From the NCBI RefSeq assembly GCF_900129305.1, contig NZ_FQVB01000032.1, forward strand, positions 1 through 55,221: 55,221 nt of DNA, written 5' to 3'. The notes under the pieces were generated by a model. That model was not told the DNA's origin, did no database searches, and was given only the letters and a program-made list of their open reading frames with translations. How positions within the stretch are numbered: the first letter of the stretch is position 1; every line of letters starts with the position of its first letter. Position numbers and translations under genes: made by a program. The DNA is from Desulfacinum infernum DSM 9756 (GTDB lineage Bacteria; Desulfobacterota; Syntrophobacteria; Syntrophobacterales; DSM-9756). Positions 1-7,568 of this stretch are shown here, piece by piece.

Positions 1-191
1 TGCCCGGTGAGGATCTCTTCAATGCGATTTGCTAATCCTTTTAATTGTTTGGGCTCGAGGTCCAGCTTTCCCAAATTGAGAAGAGTCCTCTGCCTAGGCC
101 CCTTGGGAGTCCTGTAGGACTCGACCAACTGGTGGTAGAAGTAGGTGGTTCCCGTTTGGTGATCTTTTTTTCTGACTCGTCGAATGAACAT
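1..191 (-). CDS. IS1634-family transposase, N-terminal fragment (runs off the window)
   Basis: The ATG at 191 opens a frame that begins MFIRRVRKK and continues through YFYHQLVESYRTPKGPRQ to the window edge, 63 residues. This N-terminus (an RxK-rich strand, then a 'TYxYxxLVESYRTxxGPRQRTLLNLG' pattern) is typical of IS1634/IS4-type DDE transposases. The catalytic DDE core lies outside the window. Only one base, synonymous, differs from the matching coding part of the right-hand copy. Confidence 0.85.
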   Translation of the reverse strand, partial: MFIRRVRKKDHQTGTTYFYHQLVESYRTPKGPRQRTLLNLGKLDLEPKQLKGLANRIEEILTG

Positions 192-356
192 AGTAGCAGG
201 ACATTAGCATGAGGAGAGAAGGCGAGTCAATGCTGGCCGTCTATTTTCTACCACTACACCGAATTTTCGGGGCCTCATCAACGACCTTTCAGATAGTTAG
301 ATGAGCAAAATCGGTACACTGTCGCACTATGCAGCATATAGATGACAAACTTGGGC
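1..356 (-). mobile_element. IS1634-like insertion sequence, left copy (5' end only)
   Basis: The first 356 bases are the near-identical reverse complement of the last ~293 bases of the window. They hold the start of a transposase gene reading out of the window and its upstream region. The shared sequence stops at GCCCAAGTTTGTCATC (reverse strand, about 356), which is taken as the IS end; the exact terminal inverted repeat cannot be fixed without the other end. Scattered differences in the non-coding part show that the two copies are diverged relatives, not the same molecule. Confidence 0.8.
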
Positions 357-446
357 TAAGCGGAAGCCCCCCTTGCCCAGCCTCCAGGCTTCGTGGTAGA
401 TAGGAGCGGGCTTGGGAGGTGCCTTCCGGGGCATTTCCAGAAGCCT

Positions 447-503
447 AAAAGCCTCTGCTGCGAAACCGCATGGCCTTCCTTCCGACCAGCAGAGGCTTTT
501 TTT
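447..503 (+). terminator. Intrinsic terminator, orphan
   Basis: The arms AAAAGCCTCTGCTG (447-460) and CAGCAGAGGCTTTT (487-500) are perfect complements, and the T-run continues to 503. No gene ends directly upstream; the IS copy lies to the left. It may be the terminator of a gene now separated or replaced by the IS. The A-run on the left arm means it could also work on the other strand. Confidence 0.7.
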
Positions 504-1073
504 GACATCCGGCAAGGCCGATTTCCGGGCCATCTTTACGGGGACGCCGGAACGGCCTTTTTGCGAAACGCTGGTTTGCACCGTCCATGCGCCTGGACCC
601 CAGGAGCTTGTCCGAGAATCGCTTTCCTGCTCAAGATGCAGGGGCGTTTCCGTTCCTCTCGTAGCCGCGGGGCTTCAGCCCCGGGGGATAGAGCCATCGT
701 ACCCCTTTGAAGTGGCAGGCAGTACCCGACAGCCTACCCGACGCCCGAAGGCCCTTCCGCAGCCCCAAAGGGCTGCGCTACGAGGAAAGGAATCATCCGC
801 GACGTTTTCGGACAGCCTCCTGGGGGCGAATACTCTTTCGCCCCTGCAATGGTCTGCTTTTCAGAGGTGCGTTGCATCCTTTCATCCCTGCGGGGTGGCG
901 AGCCTCGCCAAGATGGCAGGGTAACCCAGTCCCACAGGGCGGCGAAAGAAGAATGTGCAGCTTTCACGTTCACCGGTGGGTTTTTCCCAGGGCGCCGACT
1001 GCCGGAGACCCAGCATAATGGATGGGAAAGAGTAGTTCCAGGATTGAAACCGAGTACCCAACGGAGAACACCC
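504..1073. repeat. Gene-free stretch with degenerate palindromic repeats
   Basis: No convincing gene is seen. The stretch holds a GGGGCTTCAGCCCC palindrome (about 661-688), a GCAGCCCCAAAGGGCTGC palindrome (about 757-782), a degenerate GGGGCGAA...TTCGCCCC palindrome (822-846) and a partial copy of the longer dispersed element (CTTTCATCCCTGCGGGGTGGCG, about 861-915). All recur elsewhere in the window. Confidence 0.65.
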
Positions 1074-1274
1074 ATGAATCCGGATGACGAAAAGCTCCTG
1101 AAACTCGCCAAGGAAATCATCGTAAAGTTCATCGAGCTGGGCCGGGTTTCGCCCACCAACTTCGAGGCCAATTTCCGGGCCATCTTCTGGGCGCTCAAGA
1201 ACACGGTTCTGGACGCGCGGGCTGCGGATCTGGAAGGGGCCGGGGCCCTGGAAGAGACTTCCGGGGAGGAATAG
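1074..1274 (+). CDS. Small conserved-looking hypothetical protein (66 aa)
   Basis: The ATG at 1074 follows CGGAGAA, a usable ribosome site. The product starts MNPDDEKLLKLAKEII and contains 'FIELGRVSPTNFEANFRAIF', a charged helical protein without signal peptide or cysteines. The gene ends just before a strong terminator at 1287-1336. I do not recognise a family. Coding potential rests on the start site, the terminator and the regular amphipathic pattern. The same frame stays open upstream to 849, but that part reads through repeats and is not counted. Confidence 0.6.
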   Translation: MNPDDEKLLKLAKEIIVKFIELGRVSPTNFEANFRAIFWALKNTVLDARAADLEGAGALEETSGEE

Positions 1275-1286
1275 GCGGGAAGAAAG

Positions 1287-1336
1287 AAGGCTCGGCCCGC
1301 CCCCCCCCGCCGAGGAGAAGCGGCACCGAGCCTTTT
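1287..1336 (+). terminator. Convergent terminator between the small ORF and acpP
   Basis: AAGGCTCGG (1287-1295) pairs with CCGAGCCTT (1326-1334) and is followed by a T-run. On the reverse strand it reads AAAAGGCTCGG...CCGAGCCTTCTTT, so it can also end the acpP transcript. Confidence 0.7.
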
Positions 1337-1349
1337 GATGCATCCGCGG

Positions 1350-1598
1350 TCAAGCGGCGGACTGAATCTTGTCGATGTAGTCGTAGATGTCCTGAACGGT
1401 CCGGATGTTTTCCGCCTCTTCGTCGGGAATTTCCACATCAAAGGCCTCTTCCAAGGCCATGATGAGCTTCACCACGTCCAGGGAATCGGCGCCCAGATCG
1501 TCCACCACGTGAGCTTCCGGGGTGATGATATCCTTTTCCACGCCCAGCTGATTGGCGATGATGTCCACCACCTTGGCCTTCATTTCATTCACGTCCAT
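1350..1598 (-). CDS. acpP: Acyl carrier protein
   Basis: This 82-residue acidic protein has the phosphopantetheine attachment motif GADSLD (Ser39) followed by [12 protein letters not shown], the length and layout of bacterial ACP. It would carry acyl chains as thioesters for fatty acid or related synthesis. AGGAGG lies just before the start, inside the end of the upstream tetR gene; the two genes are 3 bases apart and surely co-transcribed. No fab genes are nearby, so it may be the housekeeping ACP or a dedicated carrier controlled with the regulator. Confidence 0.92.
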   Translation of the reverse strand: MDVNEMKAKVVDIIANQLGVEKDIITPEAHVVDDLGADSLDVVKLIMALEEAFDVEIPDEEAENIRTVQDIYDYIDKIQSAA

Positions 1599-1601
1599 GG
1601 T

Positions 1602-2528
1602 CTATCCTCCTGTGTTGGTGTTTTGGCGGTTCACAAACCCGTAGAAAAGAACTTCCCTGACCGTTGACAGCTCTTTTTCCAGCGAGTAGGCGCACTCGTG
1701 GGCCAGCCACCGCTGGATCACGCCATGGATGAAGCCCATGACGCCGTAAAAGACCGTGTGGAAATTGACGTCCTTGAGCACCCCTCGGTGGCGAGCCTCA
1801 TAGATCTTGCGCTTCAGCCGTGGAATGCGCCTCATGATCTCTTCCACGTAGAGGTCCTGGAGGCGGTCGTCCAGCTCGGGGTGTTCCTGAACCATGACCC
1901 GATAGAGCCGCTGGTTGCGATCGAAGAAGGCAAAATAGATCCCCAGGTACTTTTCGATCATGGACAGCACGTCGTCGTCGCTATCCAGGACCTCTTCGGC
2001 TTCCCGCTCCAGTTCCTGCAGCCTGGCCTGCACCAGTTGGCTGAAAAGATTGTCCTTGCTGGAAAAGTACCGGTAGACGGTTCCTTTGCCCACACCGGCG
2101 CGCTCCGCGATTTCGTCCATGGTGGCGTGGTGGAAACCCTTTTCGGAAAAGACGTCCAGGGCGGCTTCCAGGATCCGGTCCCGGGTGTCCTTTTGCACCA
2201 CGGTGCGGCCCGTCCTGTCGGACGGCACCCGTTCCAGGAGCTCCACGACGGCGGACTTCAGGAAGTCCTCGGCGGGCACTCCCTTTTCTTGAGCCACCGA
2301 CAGAACAACCTCCACGACCCGCGGCGTAGGCGGTGCTTCCGTTTCCGGCATGCGGCGAAGGTTGGCCAGGACCGTTTGCAGCAGGTCCACCCAGGGGCCG
2401 GAATCGCCTTCCGACGGCGCGGACCCCAGGCATTTGCGGAAACAAAGCCGCAGGGGGTCCGGGGTTCCTTCCAGGGCGAGCCGCTTCAGGGCTTCCTGCA
2501 ATTCTTTCTGGCGTCTCTTTCCGATCAC
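1602..2528 (-). CDS. TetR-family regulator with long N-terminal extension
   Basis: This 308-residue protein has a TetR DNA-binding domain at about 114-162 (TRDRILEAALDVFSEKGF ... GKGTVYRYFSSKDNLF). A C-terminal all-helical ligand/dimer region follows (190-300). The first ~110 residues are an unusual extra helical domain of unknown role; TetR regulators are normally near 200 residues with the HTH at the start. It begins with GTG (2528) after GAGG. It is the first gene of a tetR-acpP operon. A palindrome over its own -10 box (2558-2583) suggests autorepression. The partnership with ACP suggests an acyl-CoA or acyl-ACP ligand, which is inference. Confidence 0.85.
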   Translation of the reverse strand: MIGKRRQKELQEALKRLALEGTPDPLRLCFRKCLGSAPSEGDSGPWVDLLQTVLANLRRMPETEAPPTPRVVEVVLSVAQEKGVPAEDFLKSAVVELLERVPSDRTGRTVVQKDTRDRILEAALDVFSEKGFHHATMDEIAERAGVGKGTVYRYFSSKDNLFSQLVQARLQELEREAEEVLDSDDDVLSMIEKYLGIYFAFFDRNQRLYRVMVQEHPELDDRLQDLYVEEIMRRIPRLKRKIYEARHRGVLKDVNFHTVFYGVMGFIHGVIQRWLAHECAYSLEKELSTVREVLFYGFVNRQNTNTGG

Positions 2529-2557
2529 CGTTTCTTTGCCTCGGTCCCCTTTCTTTG

Positions 2558-2598
2558 ACGGACTGGTCCATCATACAGTCCGTTCGCGCCGATGTCAA
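2558..2598 (-). promoter_or_regulatory. tetR-acpP promoter with overlapping operator palindrome
   Basis: On the reverse strand TTGACA (2598-2593), a 17-base spacer and TATGAT (2575-2570) form a near-perfect sigma70 promoter. The inverted repeat ACGGACTG-N10-CAGTCCGT (2558-2565 / 2576-2583) brackets the -10 hexamer exactly. This is the expected place for an autoregulatory TetR operator. Confidence 0.8.
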
Positions 2599-2605
2599 GG
2601 GCAGA

Positions 2606-2715
2606 GGATGGGGAGGATTAAAGGATTGAAGGATTAGAGGGGGAGAGGGGGAGAGGGTGATGGGGTAAGGGATATGGGGTATGGGGTACGGGATAAGAAG
2701 GGGGGAGGACGGAGG
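2606..2715. repeat. Low-complexity purine-rich tract
   Basis: Irregular short repeats such as GGGGAGAGG, GGATTAAAGGATTGAAGGATTAG and ATGGGGTATGGGGTA run up to the 3' end of the Nudix gene. They lie between its end and the tetR promoter. No gene is seen. Confidence 0.6.
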
Positions 2716-2719
2716 AAGA

Positions 2720-3184
2720 TTAGAGGGTTGGGTCATAGAGGCGGGGGCCTGAGTCTTTGCGAAGGTCCCAGGCCCGAAGGACCACCTCCTTCGTCCCTCG
2801 GGTGAGATCCAGGCTCGACAGCCGGTTCAGGGGGACGAAGGTGCAGGCGGTGACGTCGCTTCCCGCTCGGGGGGTTCCCGAAACGACCTCACAGAGAAAG
2901 TCGAGAAGAACGTAGTGGTAGGCGATCCTCTGATCTTCGTCCCGAAGCACCCGATCCAGGCAGGCCACCAGATCCACGGGCCTCACCTGCAGGCCCGTTT
3001 CTTCCTCCACTTCCCGACGGACGGCTTCTTCCAGGCTTTCCCCCAGCTTGACCAGCCCCCCGGGAAGGGACCATTTCCCCAAGGAAGGCTCCCGGCCCCT
3101 TTGAACCAAGAGAACCCTGTCGTCTTCAAACACGGTGGCGCCCACTCCCACCATGGGGCGGTCCGGGTACTTGCGCGAACTCAT
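2720..3184 (-). CDS. Nudix hydrolase (ADP-ribose pyrophosphatase/MutT-like)
   Basis: The 154-residue product has a complete Nudix box, [24 protein letters not shown] (GX5EX7REUXEEXGU), which binds the divalent metal that cleaves nucleoside diphosphate-X bonds. The substrate cannot be told from sequence; ADP-ribose or an oxidised nucleotide is usual for such short members. The ATG at 3184 is preferred over an in-frame start at 3217 because AGGAG sits six bases before it. The 3' end lies near a low-complexity tract. Confidence 0.88.
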   Translation of the reverse strand: MSSRKYPDRPMVGVGATVFEDDRVLLVQRGREPSLGKWSLPGGLVKLGESLEEAVRREVEEETGLQVRPVDLVACLDRVLRDEDQRIAYHYVLLDFLCEVVSGTPRAGSDVTACTFVPLNRLSSLDLTRGTKEVVLRAWDLRKDSGPRLYDPTL

Positions 3185-3256
3185 GGGAAGCTCCTGCCCT
3201 CTTTCAGCCCCTACCAATAGTCCCCATCAACGATCCTGGTCGCACCCACAGATCGG

Positions 3257-3301
3257 CCATTTCCATTTGCATCTATTTGCGTCCATTCGCGGTTCTCTTT
3301 C
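3257..3301. repeat. Dispersed repeat, TTGCGTCCATTCGCGGTTCTC type
   Basis: CATTTGCATCTATTTGCGTCC...CGCGGTTCTCTTT recurs, with changes, at 34403-34447 and in reverse at 9996-10032. A shortened version is near 16143. It is non-coding and intergenic at each place. Confidence 0.6.
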
Positions 3302-3304
3302 CCA

Positions 3305-4003
3305 CTAGGGGCGGCAGCGCCGGCATGGGCGGTAACCGTCCCAAAGGGCGTCCCAACGGCTGTTGAACCGGACCAGGTTTCTTCGGGCCGTCTGAGTCCC
3401 AAAGGGACACGACGGCCGATGAAAAACATACGACCTTTGGTTCCCCAAATAGAAAGGAGCCGGCTGGACCCGGCATTCCCCCCAAAGGCCCTTGCTTCCT
3501 TTCATGGCGTTCCGTTGGGCGTCCAGGAACTCCCGGAAGCGCTCAAAGCCTTTGGGAGTTCGGAACACCAGCGCGCAGCCTTCCCGGAGCAGCACGGTGT
3601 TGACACATCGCCCATCCGGCGTATGGACGTAAGCCAACAGACGCCCGTGTTCGTCTCTCCGGACCTCGTCATAGCGAAGTTGAACCTTCCGTCCTTCCAC
3701 CAGCCCCTTGTTCCGGCGCCACGCCTGGAGGGCATAGCAGTCGCCGGCGCCCCCTTCGTGATCCACCTCCGGCGCGTCGATTCCCAAATAGCGCACCTTG
3801 TCCCCGGTATCCAGGAGCACGGTATCCCCGTCGTACACCCGAACGACCCAAGCATATTCCGGGAGGCTCGCAGCCCGAAGGGGAGACAGCGCCAAGAAAA
3901 TCAGCGCCGCAAGGCAACCCCCGCCAAGAAACCCGAAAAATAAAGACTTTTCTGCGAGTGTTGCTTTCTTTGCCTCAAGGCGGTCGAACCGACGTGTTAT
4001 CAT
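3305..4003 (-). CDS. Thermonuclease-family nuclease with N-terminal membrane anchor and C-terminal Ada-like metal site
   Basis: The 232-residue product has one hydrophobic segment at about 22-42 (FFGFLGGGCLAALIFLALS) and then an SNase-like domain (VVRVYDGDTVLL, VRYLGIDAPEVD, DEHGRLLAYV, LLREGCALVF) that carries the usual catalytic Arg and Asp residues. The tail reads YVFHRPSC...CRRC, the metal-binding end found in many bacterial SNase proteins and resembling the Ada zinc motif. It likely degrades nucleic acid outside the cytoplasmic membrane. The start site has only a weak Shine-Dalgarno sequence. Confidence 0.85.
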   Translation of the reverse strand: MITRRFDRLEAKKATLAEKSLFFGFLGGGCLAALIFLALSPLRAASLPEYAWVVRVYDGDTVLLDTGDKVRYLGIDAPEVDHEGGAGDCYALQAWRRNKGLVEGRKVQLRYDEVRRDEHGRLLAYVHTPDGRCVNTVLLREGCALVFRTPKGFERFREFLDAQRNAMKGSKGLWGECRVQPAPFYLGNQRSYVFHRPSCPFGTQTARRNLVRFNSRWDALWDGYRPCRRCRP

Positions 4004-4034
4004 GGTTTAGCAGACTCCATCCATGGACAGGCCC

Positions 4035-4095
4035 CCTGTAGGGGCGAATGATTATTCGCCCCTACAGGCCGTGGGCACGAACGGAACGAGGTCGC
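4035..4095. repeat. Palindromic repeat family A, copy 1 (extended form)
   Basis: TGTAGGGGCG...CGCCCCTACA with the centre AATGATTATT, followed by GAACGAGGTCGC. The copy at 34511-34570 shares both the same centre and the same trailing sequence, so the mobile unit is longer than the hairpin. Confidence 0.75.
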
Positions 4096-4103
4096 GTCTC
4101 CTA

Positions 4104-5342
4104 TCAACGGGCGGCGGCCATTTTCATGGGAGGAGCCAGCCCTTCGTCGCACATTTCCTGAATGGAGCGCCTCATCTGCCGAAGAGCCTGGCGGATGCGG
4201 TGTTCGTTTTCCACCAGGGCCAAGCGCAGATAACCTTCGCCTTCCTCGCCGAAGCCGATGCCCGGCGCCACGGCCACATTCCCCCTTTCCATGAGCTCCA
4301 GGGCGAACTTCATGGAACCCATGGGGCGCAAAGCCTCGGGCATCCGCACCCAGACGAACATCCCGGCCTTGGGCGGCGTGACGTCCCATCCCAGCCGCTC
4401 AAGCCCGCTGCACAAGACGTCGCGGCGTTGCTGGTAGATGGCCGCCTGGCGTCGCACATCCTCTTCGCAGTCCCGCAGGGCCACGATCCCGGCGATCTGG
4501 ATGGCGGAAAAAATCCCGTAGTCGTAGTAGCCCTTGATCTGGGCCAGGCCCCTGATGATTTCCTCGTTGCCCACGCAGTAGCCCAAGCGCCATCCGGCCA
4601 TGTTGTAGGACTTGGAAAAGGATCCGAACTCCACCCCCACGTCCCGCGCCCCCGGGACCTCCAGGAAGCTGGGCGCCCGGTATCCGTCGAAGGTGATCTT
4701 GGAATAGGCGAAATCGTGGACAATCATGAATCGGTGTTTCTTGGCCAGGGACACGGCTTCTCGGAAGACGTCCAGGGTGGCGAGCTCCGCCGTGGGGTTG
4801 TGGGGAAAGTTCAACATGAGGAGCTTGGGCTTGGGCACCAGGCTCCGGCAGATATCGTCCACCCTGCGCAGGAGCTCTTCCGGGGAAGCCATGGGAATGC
4901 GGATCACCTGCCCGCCGGCGATCACCGCCGCGTAGATGTGGATGGGAAAGGCGGGGGCCGGGACCAGCACCGTATCCCCGGGGCCGACGAGAGCCAGGCA
5001 CAGGTGCGACAGACCTTCCTTGGATCCGATGGTGCACAGAACCTCCCGGTCGCCGTCCAGCGTCACACCGTAGTCCCTCTCGTAGGCCTTGGCGATCTCC
5101 CGGCGAAGGTTTCGAAGTCCCGTGGCCACGGGATAGCGGTGACTCTTGGGGTCCCGAACCACCTCGCAGAGTTTCTCCGTGACCGTCTCGGGAGCCGGAT
5201 CAATGGGATTGCCCATGCCCAGGTCGATCACGTCGTCCCCCCGCCACCGTTTTTCCATCTTCATCTTGTTGATCATTCCGAAAAGATACGGGGGCAGCTG
5301 GTTCATGCGGTCGGCAAATCGAATGATGCTCTCCTCTTTCAT
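4104..5342 (-). CDS. alaC: Alanine-type class I aminotransferase (AlaC/YfdZ-like)
   Basis: This 412-residue PLP aminotransferase has the Schiff-base lysine in SFSKSYNMAGW (K244), the substrate-site NFPHNPT and the VIDLGMGNPIDPAP start typical of the AlaC/LL-DAP aminotransferase branch. AlaC makes alanine from pyruvate and glutamate. The family assignment alone could also fit a diaminopimelate or other transaminase. The alanine-codon-rich leader upstream (5468-5536) argues for alanine synthesis. GGAGG stands before the ATG at 5342. It is transcribed alone from the promoter at 5557-5585 and appears to be controlled by transcription attenuation. Confidence 0.9.
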   Translation of the reverse strand: MKEESIIRFADRMNQLPPYLFGMINKMKMEKRWRGDDVIDLGMGNPIDPAPETVTEKLCEVVRDPKSHRYPVATGLRNLRREIAKAYERDYGVTLDGDREVLCTIGSKEGLSHLCLALVGPGDTVLVPAPAFPIHIYAAVIAGGQVIRIPMASPEELLRRVDDICRSLVPKPKLLMLNFPHNPTAELATLDVFREAVSLAKKHRFMIVHDFAYSKITFDGYRAPSFLEVPGARDVGVEFGSFSKSYNMAGWRLGYCVGNEEIIRGLAQIKGYYDYGIFSAIQIAGIVALRDCEEDVRRQAAIYQQRRDVLCSGLERLGWDVTPPKAGMFVWVRMPEALRPMGSMKFALELMERGNVAVAPGIGFGEEGEGYLRLALVENEHRIRQALRQMRRSIQEMCDEGLAPPMKMAAAR

Positions 5343-5373
5343 GGTGTCCTCCCAAGGTAAGACGGAAGGCCGA

Positions 5374-5406
5374 ACAAAAAACCCCGGGCCTTTTCGGCCC
5401 GGGGTT
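5374..5406 (-). terminator. Attenuator terminator in the alaC leader
   Basis: On the reverse strand AACCCCGGGCC-GAAAA-GGCCCGGGGTT is followed by TTTTTTGTT and lies 32 bases before the alaC start. A strong intrinsic terminator upstream of the gene it precedes is the mark of attenuation. CGGCCCG (5429-5423) can pair with CGGGCCG (5401-5395) of its 5' arm, giving a possible antiterminator. Confidence 0.85.
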
Positions 5407-5467
5407 TAAAGGGAAAACGCCGCGGGCCGAGCATCAGCCCGTGGCGTTCGGCAACTGGGATGTTGGA

Positions 5468-5536
5468 TCAGCGCGCCGCCGCCAGGGCTGAACCGGTCGC
5501 GGCGGCCGCTGCACTCAAGGTGCTCGTGCGGCTCAT
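5468..5536 (-). CDS. Alanine-rich leader peptide of alaC (22 aa)
   Basis: AAGGAG stands just before an ATG at 5536. The 22-codon frame starts MSRTSTLS, then reads AAAAATGSALAAAR and stops at 5468. Nine codons are Ala (9-13, 17, 19-21), using GCA, GCG and GCC. The frame lies between a near-consensus promoter and an intrinsic terminator ahead of an alanine aminotransferase. The likely role is ribosome stalling when charged tRNA-Ala is scarce, which would prevent the terminator. CGCCGCG inside the Ala codons (5504-5498) can pair with CGCGGCG (5424-5418), next to the antiterminator segment, so codon occupancy can steer folding. Confidence 0.8.
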   Translation of the reverse strand: MSRTSTLSAAAAATGSALAAAR

Positions 5537-5556
5537 CTTTTTTCTCCTTCATGGCC

Positions 5557-5585
5557 AATCTACGGAGAATCCCTCCCCGTGTCAA
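5557..5585 (-). promoter_or_regulatory. Promoter of the alaC leader
   Basis: TTGACA (5585-5580), a 17-base spacer, then TAGATT (5562-5557). Transcription would start near 5550, giving about 14 untranslated bases before the leader ATG. Confidence 0.8.
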
Positions 5586-5682
5586 ACATTTCGAGCGCCA
5601 AGTCTCATGTTGACCCGATGGACGGCAATGGATAAGGAAAGATCACGAACATCAAACAAATCAGGAGGATTTCGTTCGCCCC

Positions 5683-6201
5683 ATGCCCCAGAAGAGATGC
5701 ACCGGAAAGAAAAGACGCCCCGCGGTCACCATCCGCCACATGGAAATCGATGATCTTCCCAAGGTTTTCCACCTGGGGGAGGAACTCTTCACGGCGGACA
5801 CCGTGCCCAACCTTTATCGGACGTGGGACTCCTACGAGGTGGCCTCCTACTACCTCAGCGAATCGGAATACTGTTTCGTGGCGGAAATGAACGATACCAT
5901 CGTGGGATTTGCGCTGGGCACGACCATCTCAAAGCCGCGCTCGGCTTGGAAATACGCCCACCTGGTGTGGCTGGGCGTGCGTCCGGACCTCCAGGGAACC
6001 GGCGTGGCGGAAAGGCTCTTCGAGCACTTCAAGAACGCCACGTTGGATGAAGGTGTCCGCATCATTTTCGTGGACTCCGAGGCGGACAACGAAACGGCCC
6101 TGGCCTTTTTCAAGAAGATGGGATTTTCCAATCCCAAGGAGCACATCTATCTGAGTCTCAACCTGAGCGAGCGCAAGAAACGATCTGTCAAGGAAGGATG
6201 A
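5683..6201 (+). CDS. GNAT-family N-acetyltransferase
   Basis: The 172-residue product has the acetyl-CoA binding stretch VRPDLQGTGVAERLF (motif A, Q/RxxGxG/A) and the later ALAFFKKMGF motif of RimI-like GNAT enzymes. It would transfer acetyl from acetyl-CoA to an amine; the substrate is not evident. AGGAGG lies 14 bases before the ATG, slightly far. The N-terminus is rich in Lys/Arg (KRCTGKKRR). The gene is divergent from alaC and 40 bases upstream of an M20 peptidase gene, with which it may form an operon. Confidence 0.88.
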   Translation: MPQKRCTGKKRRPAVTIRHMEIDDLPKVFHLGEELFTADTVPNLYRTWDSYEVASYYLSESEYCFVAEMNDTIVGFALGTTISKPRSAWKYAHLVWLGVRPDLQGTGVAERLFEHFKNATLDEGVRIIFVDSEADNETALAFFKKMGFSNPKEHIYLSLNLSERKKRSVKEG

Positions 6202-6241
6202 TCCCGGAAACCGACCCCCGAAGCACACGACGGAGCCGCCC

Positions 6242-7348
6242 ATGTCCCAAGCCGACCATCCGAACGTCCATCCCCGGAGACTTCGCCGTCTTCTGGAGCG
6301 ACTCATCAACATCTACAGTCCCTCCGGCAAGGAAGAGGACGTGATCGACTACCTCCACGGTTATCTCAAGCGTTACGACCTTCCCCTGATCCGACAACCC
6401 GTGGACGACCGGCGCTGCAACCTCCTGGTGGTTCCGCCGGAAGAAGACATCCAGCTGGCCCTCATCGGCCACGTGGACACCATTTCCGCCTACGACCTGG
6501 AAGATTTCGGCTTCGAGGAAGAGGCGGGCGAGATCTACGGGCTGGGGGCGGCCGACATGAAGGGCGGATGCGCGGCCATGATCGAAGCCTATCTGTCGGC
6601 CTACCGGAAGAGCGATCGGCGGCTCCCCGCAGCCCTGGCCCTGGTGGTGGGGGAAGAGGAGGAAGGCGACGGCGCCCGAAGGCTGGTGCGGGACTACCAT
6701 TTTCCCTGGGCCATCATCGGCGAACCCACCAATCTGGCCGCAGGCCTGAGCCACTACGGCTACCTGGAAGTCCAAACGGTCACCCGGGGAAAACGCATGC
6801 ATGCCTCCATGGCCAGGCGTGCCGACAACCCCGCCGAGGGACTCCTGCACTTTCTTCTGAAGATCCTGCACCACTTGGAGGAAAAACGGCCGGATGTCAT
6901 CACCAACATTCGGGACCTGAGCACGTCTTCGGCCGGCTTTGTGGTTCCCGACTATTGCGAGGCCTGGCTCGACCTGCACGTGCCTCCCGCCGCTCCCCTG
7001 GGAGAGATCATCCTGGAGTTGGAGCAGATCACGGAGGCGCTCCGCTCCGACTATCCCAACCTCCAGCCGTCGGTGCGATTCACCGAGATACACGCCGGCT
7101 ACGATATCCCCGAAAAGAGCGCCTTTGTGCAGAAGCTGAAGACCATCTGGGATGAAAACCAGCTCCCCTGGGAACCCGTTCCCTTCCGGAGCCATTCCGA
7201 TGCCAACGTGCTGTGGTCCGCTGGCGTCAAGCCCATCCTGTTCGGTCCGGGGCTCTTGGAAAAGGCGCACTCGCCGGAAGAGTCCGTGCCCTTCGAACAC
7301 GTGGTGACCGCCGCACGTCTCTACGAACAGATCCTGCTCTCTTTGTAG
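6242..7348 (+). CDS. M20-family metallopeptidase/deacylase (ArgE/DapE/LysK-like)
   Basis: This 368-residue protein shows the M20 zinc ligand and catalytic pattern: IGHVDT, GAADMKGG, the EEEEGDG catalytic Glu region, IGEPTN, and GPG near the end. The opening IYSPSGKEEDVIDYL is typical of the LysK/ArgE branch, which removes an acyl or carrier group from an amino acid. The exact substrate is undecided. It follows the GNAT gene closely. An acetyltransferase-deacetylase pair is suggestive, but this arrangement is not proof of a pathway. Confidence 0.85.
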   Translation: MSQADHPNVHPRRLRRLLERLINIYSPSGKEEDVIDYLHGYLKRYDLPLIRQPVDDRRCNLLVVPPEEDIQLALIGHVDTISAYDLEDFGFEEEAGEIYGLGAADMKGGCAAMIEAYLSAYRKSDRRLPAALALVVGEEEEGDGARRLVRDYHFPWAIIGEPTNLAAGLSHYGYLEVQTVTRGKRMHASMARRADNPAEGLLHFLLKILHHLEEKRPDVITNIRDLSTSSAGFVVPDYCEAWLDLHVPPAAPLGEIILELEQITEALRSDYPNLQPSVRFTEIHAGYDIPEKSAFVQKLKTIWDENQLPWEPVPFRSHSDANVLWSAGVKPILFGPGLLEKAHSPEESVPFEHVVTAARLYEQILLSL

Positions 7349-7373
7349 GCCCTGGATCCCTTACACTAATTAT

Positions 7374-7401
7374 TTGACTTTCTAAGAGTTTTTGATATCC
7401 T
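7374..7401 (+). promoter_or_regulatory. Probable promoter of the DUF2914 gene
   Basis: TTGACT (7374-7379) and TATCCT (7396-7401) with a 16-base spacer. The transcript would have an untranslated leader of about 160 bases, in which I see no recognised riboswitch. Confidence 0.5.
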
Positions 7402-7568
7402 TGCCGGGTAGGTTTTCCCTTGGAGATGGTCCTTCCCGGGACGACTCGCCGGAAGCCGCAAGCTTGCGAACCCAAAGCATGAGCATCCCACCCCAAGCCG
7501 TGCTGCTCCAAGACCGCTCGAGGGGAGCACCGGTGGCGGTTCGCCCGAAGACGAGGAGTGCGTTCCAG

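Noticed and set aside
734-1441. Minus-strand frames over the small gene at 1074-1274
   Set aside because: They read through repeats and the terminator and show no family features; the plus-strand gene has a better start site and ending.
7402-7568. Long untranslated leader before the DUF2914 gene as a c-di-GMP or other riboswitch
   Set aside because: The stretch has some GCAAGC/CCCAAAGC text, but the conserved cores of known riboswitches (for example the GEMM core) are absent.
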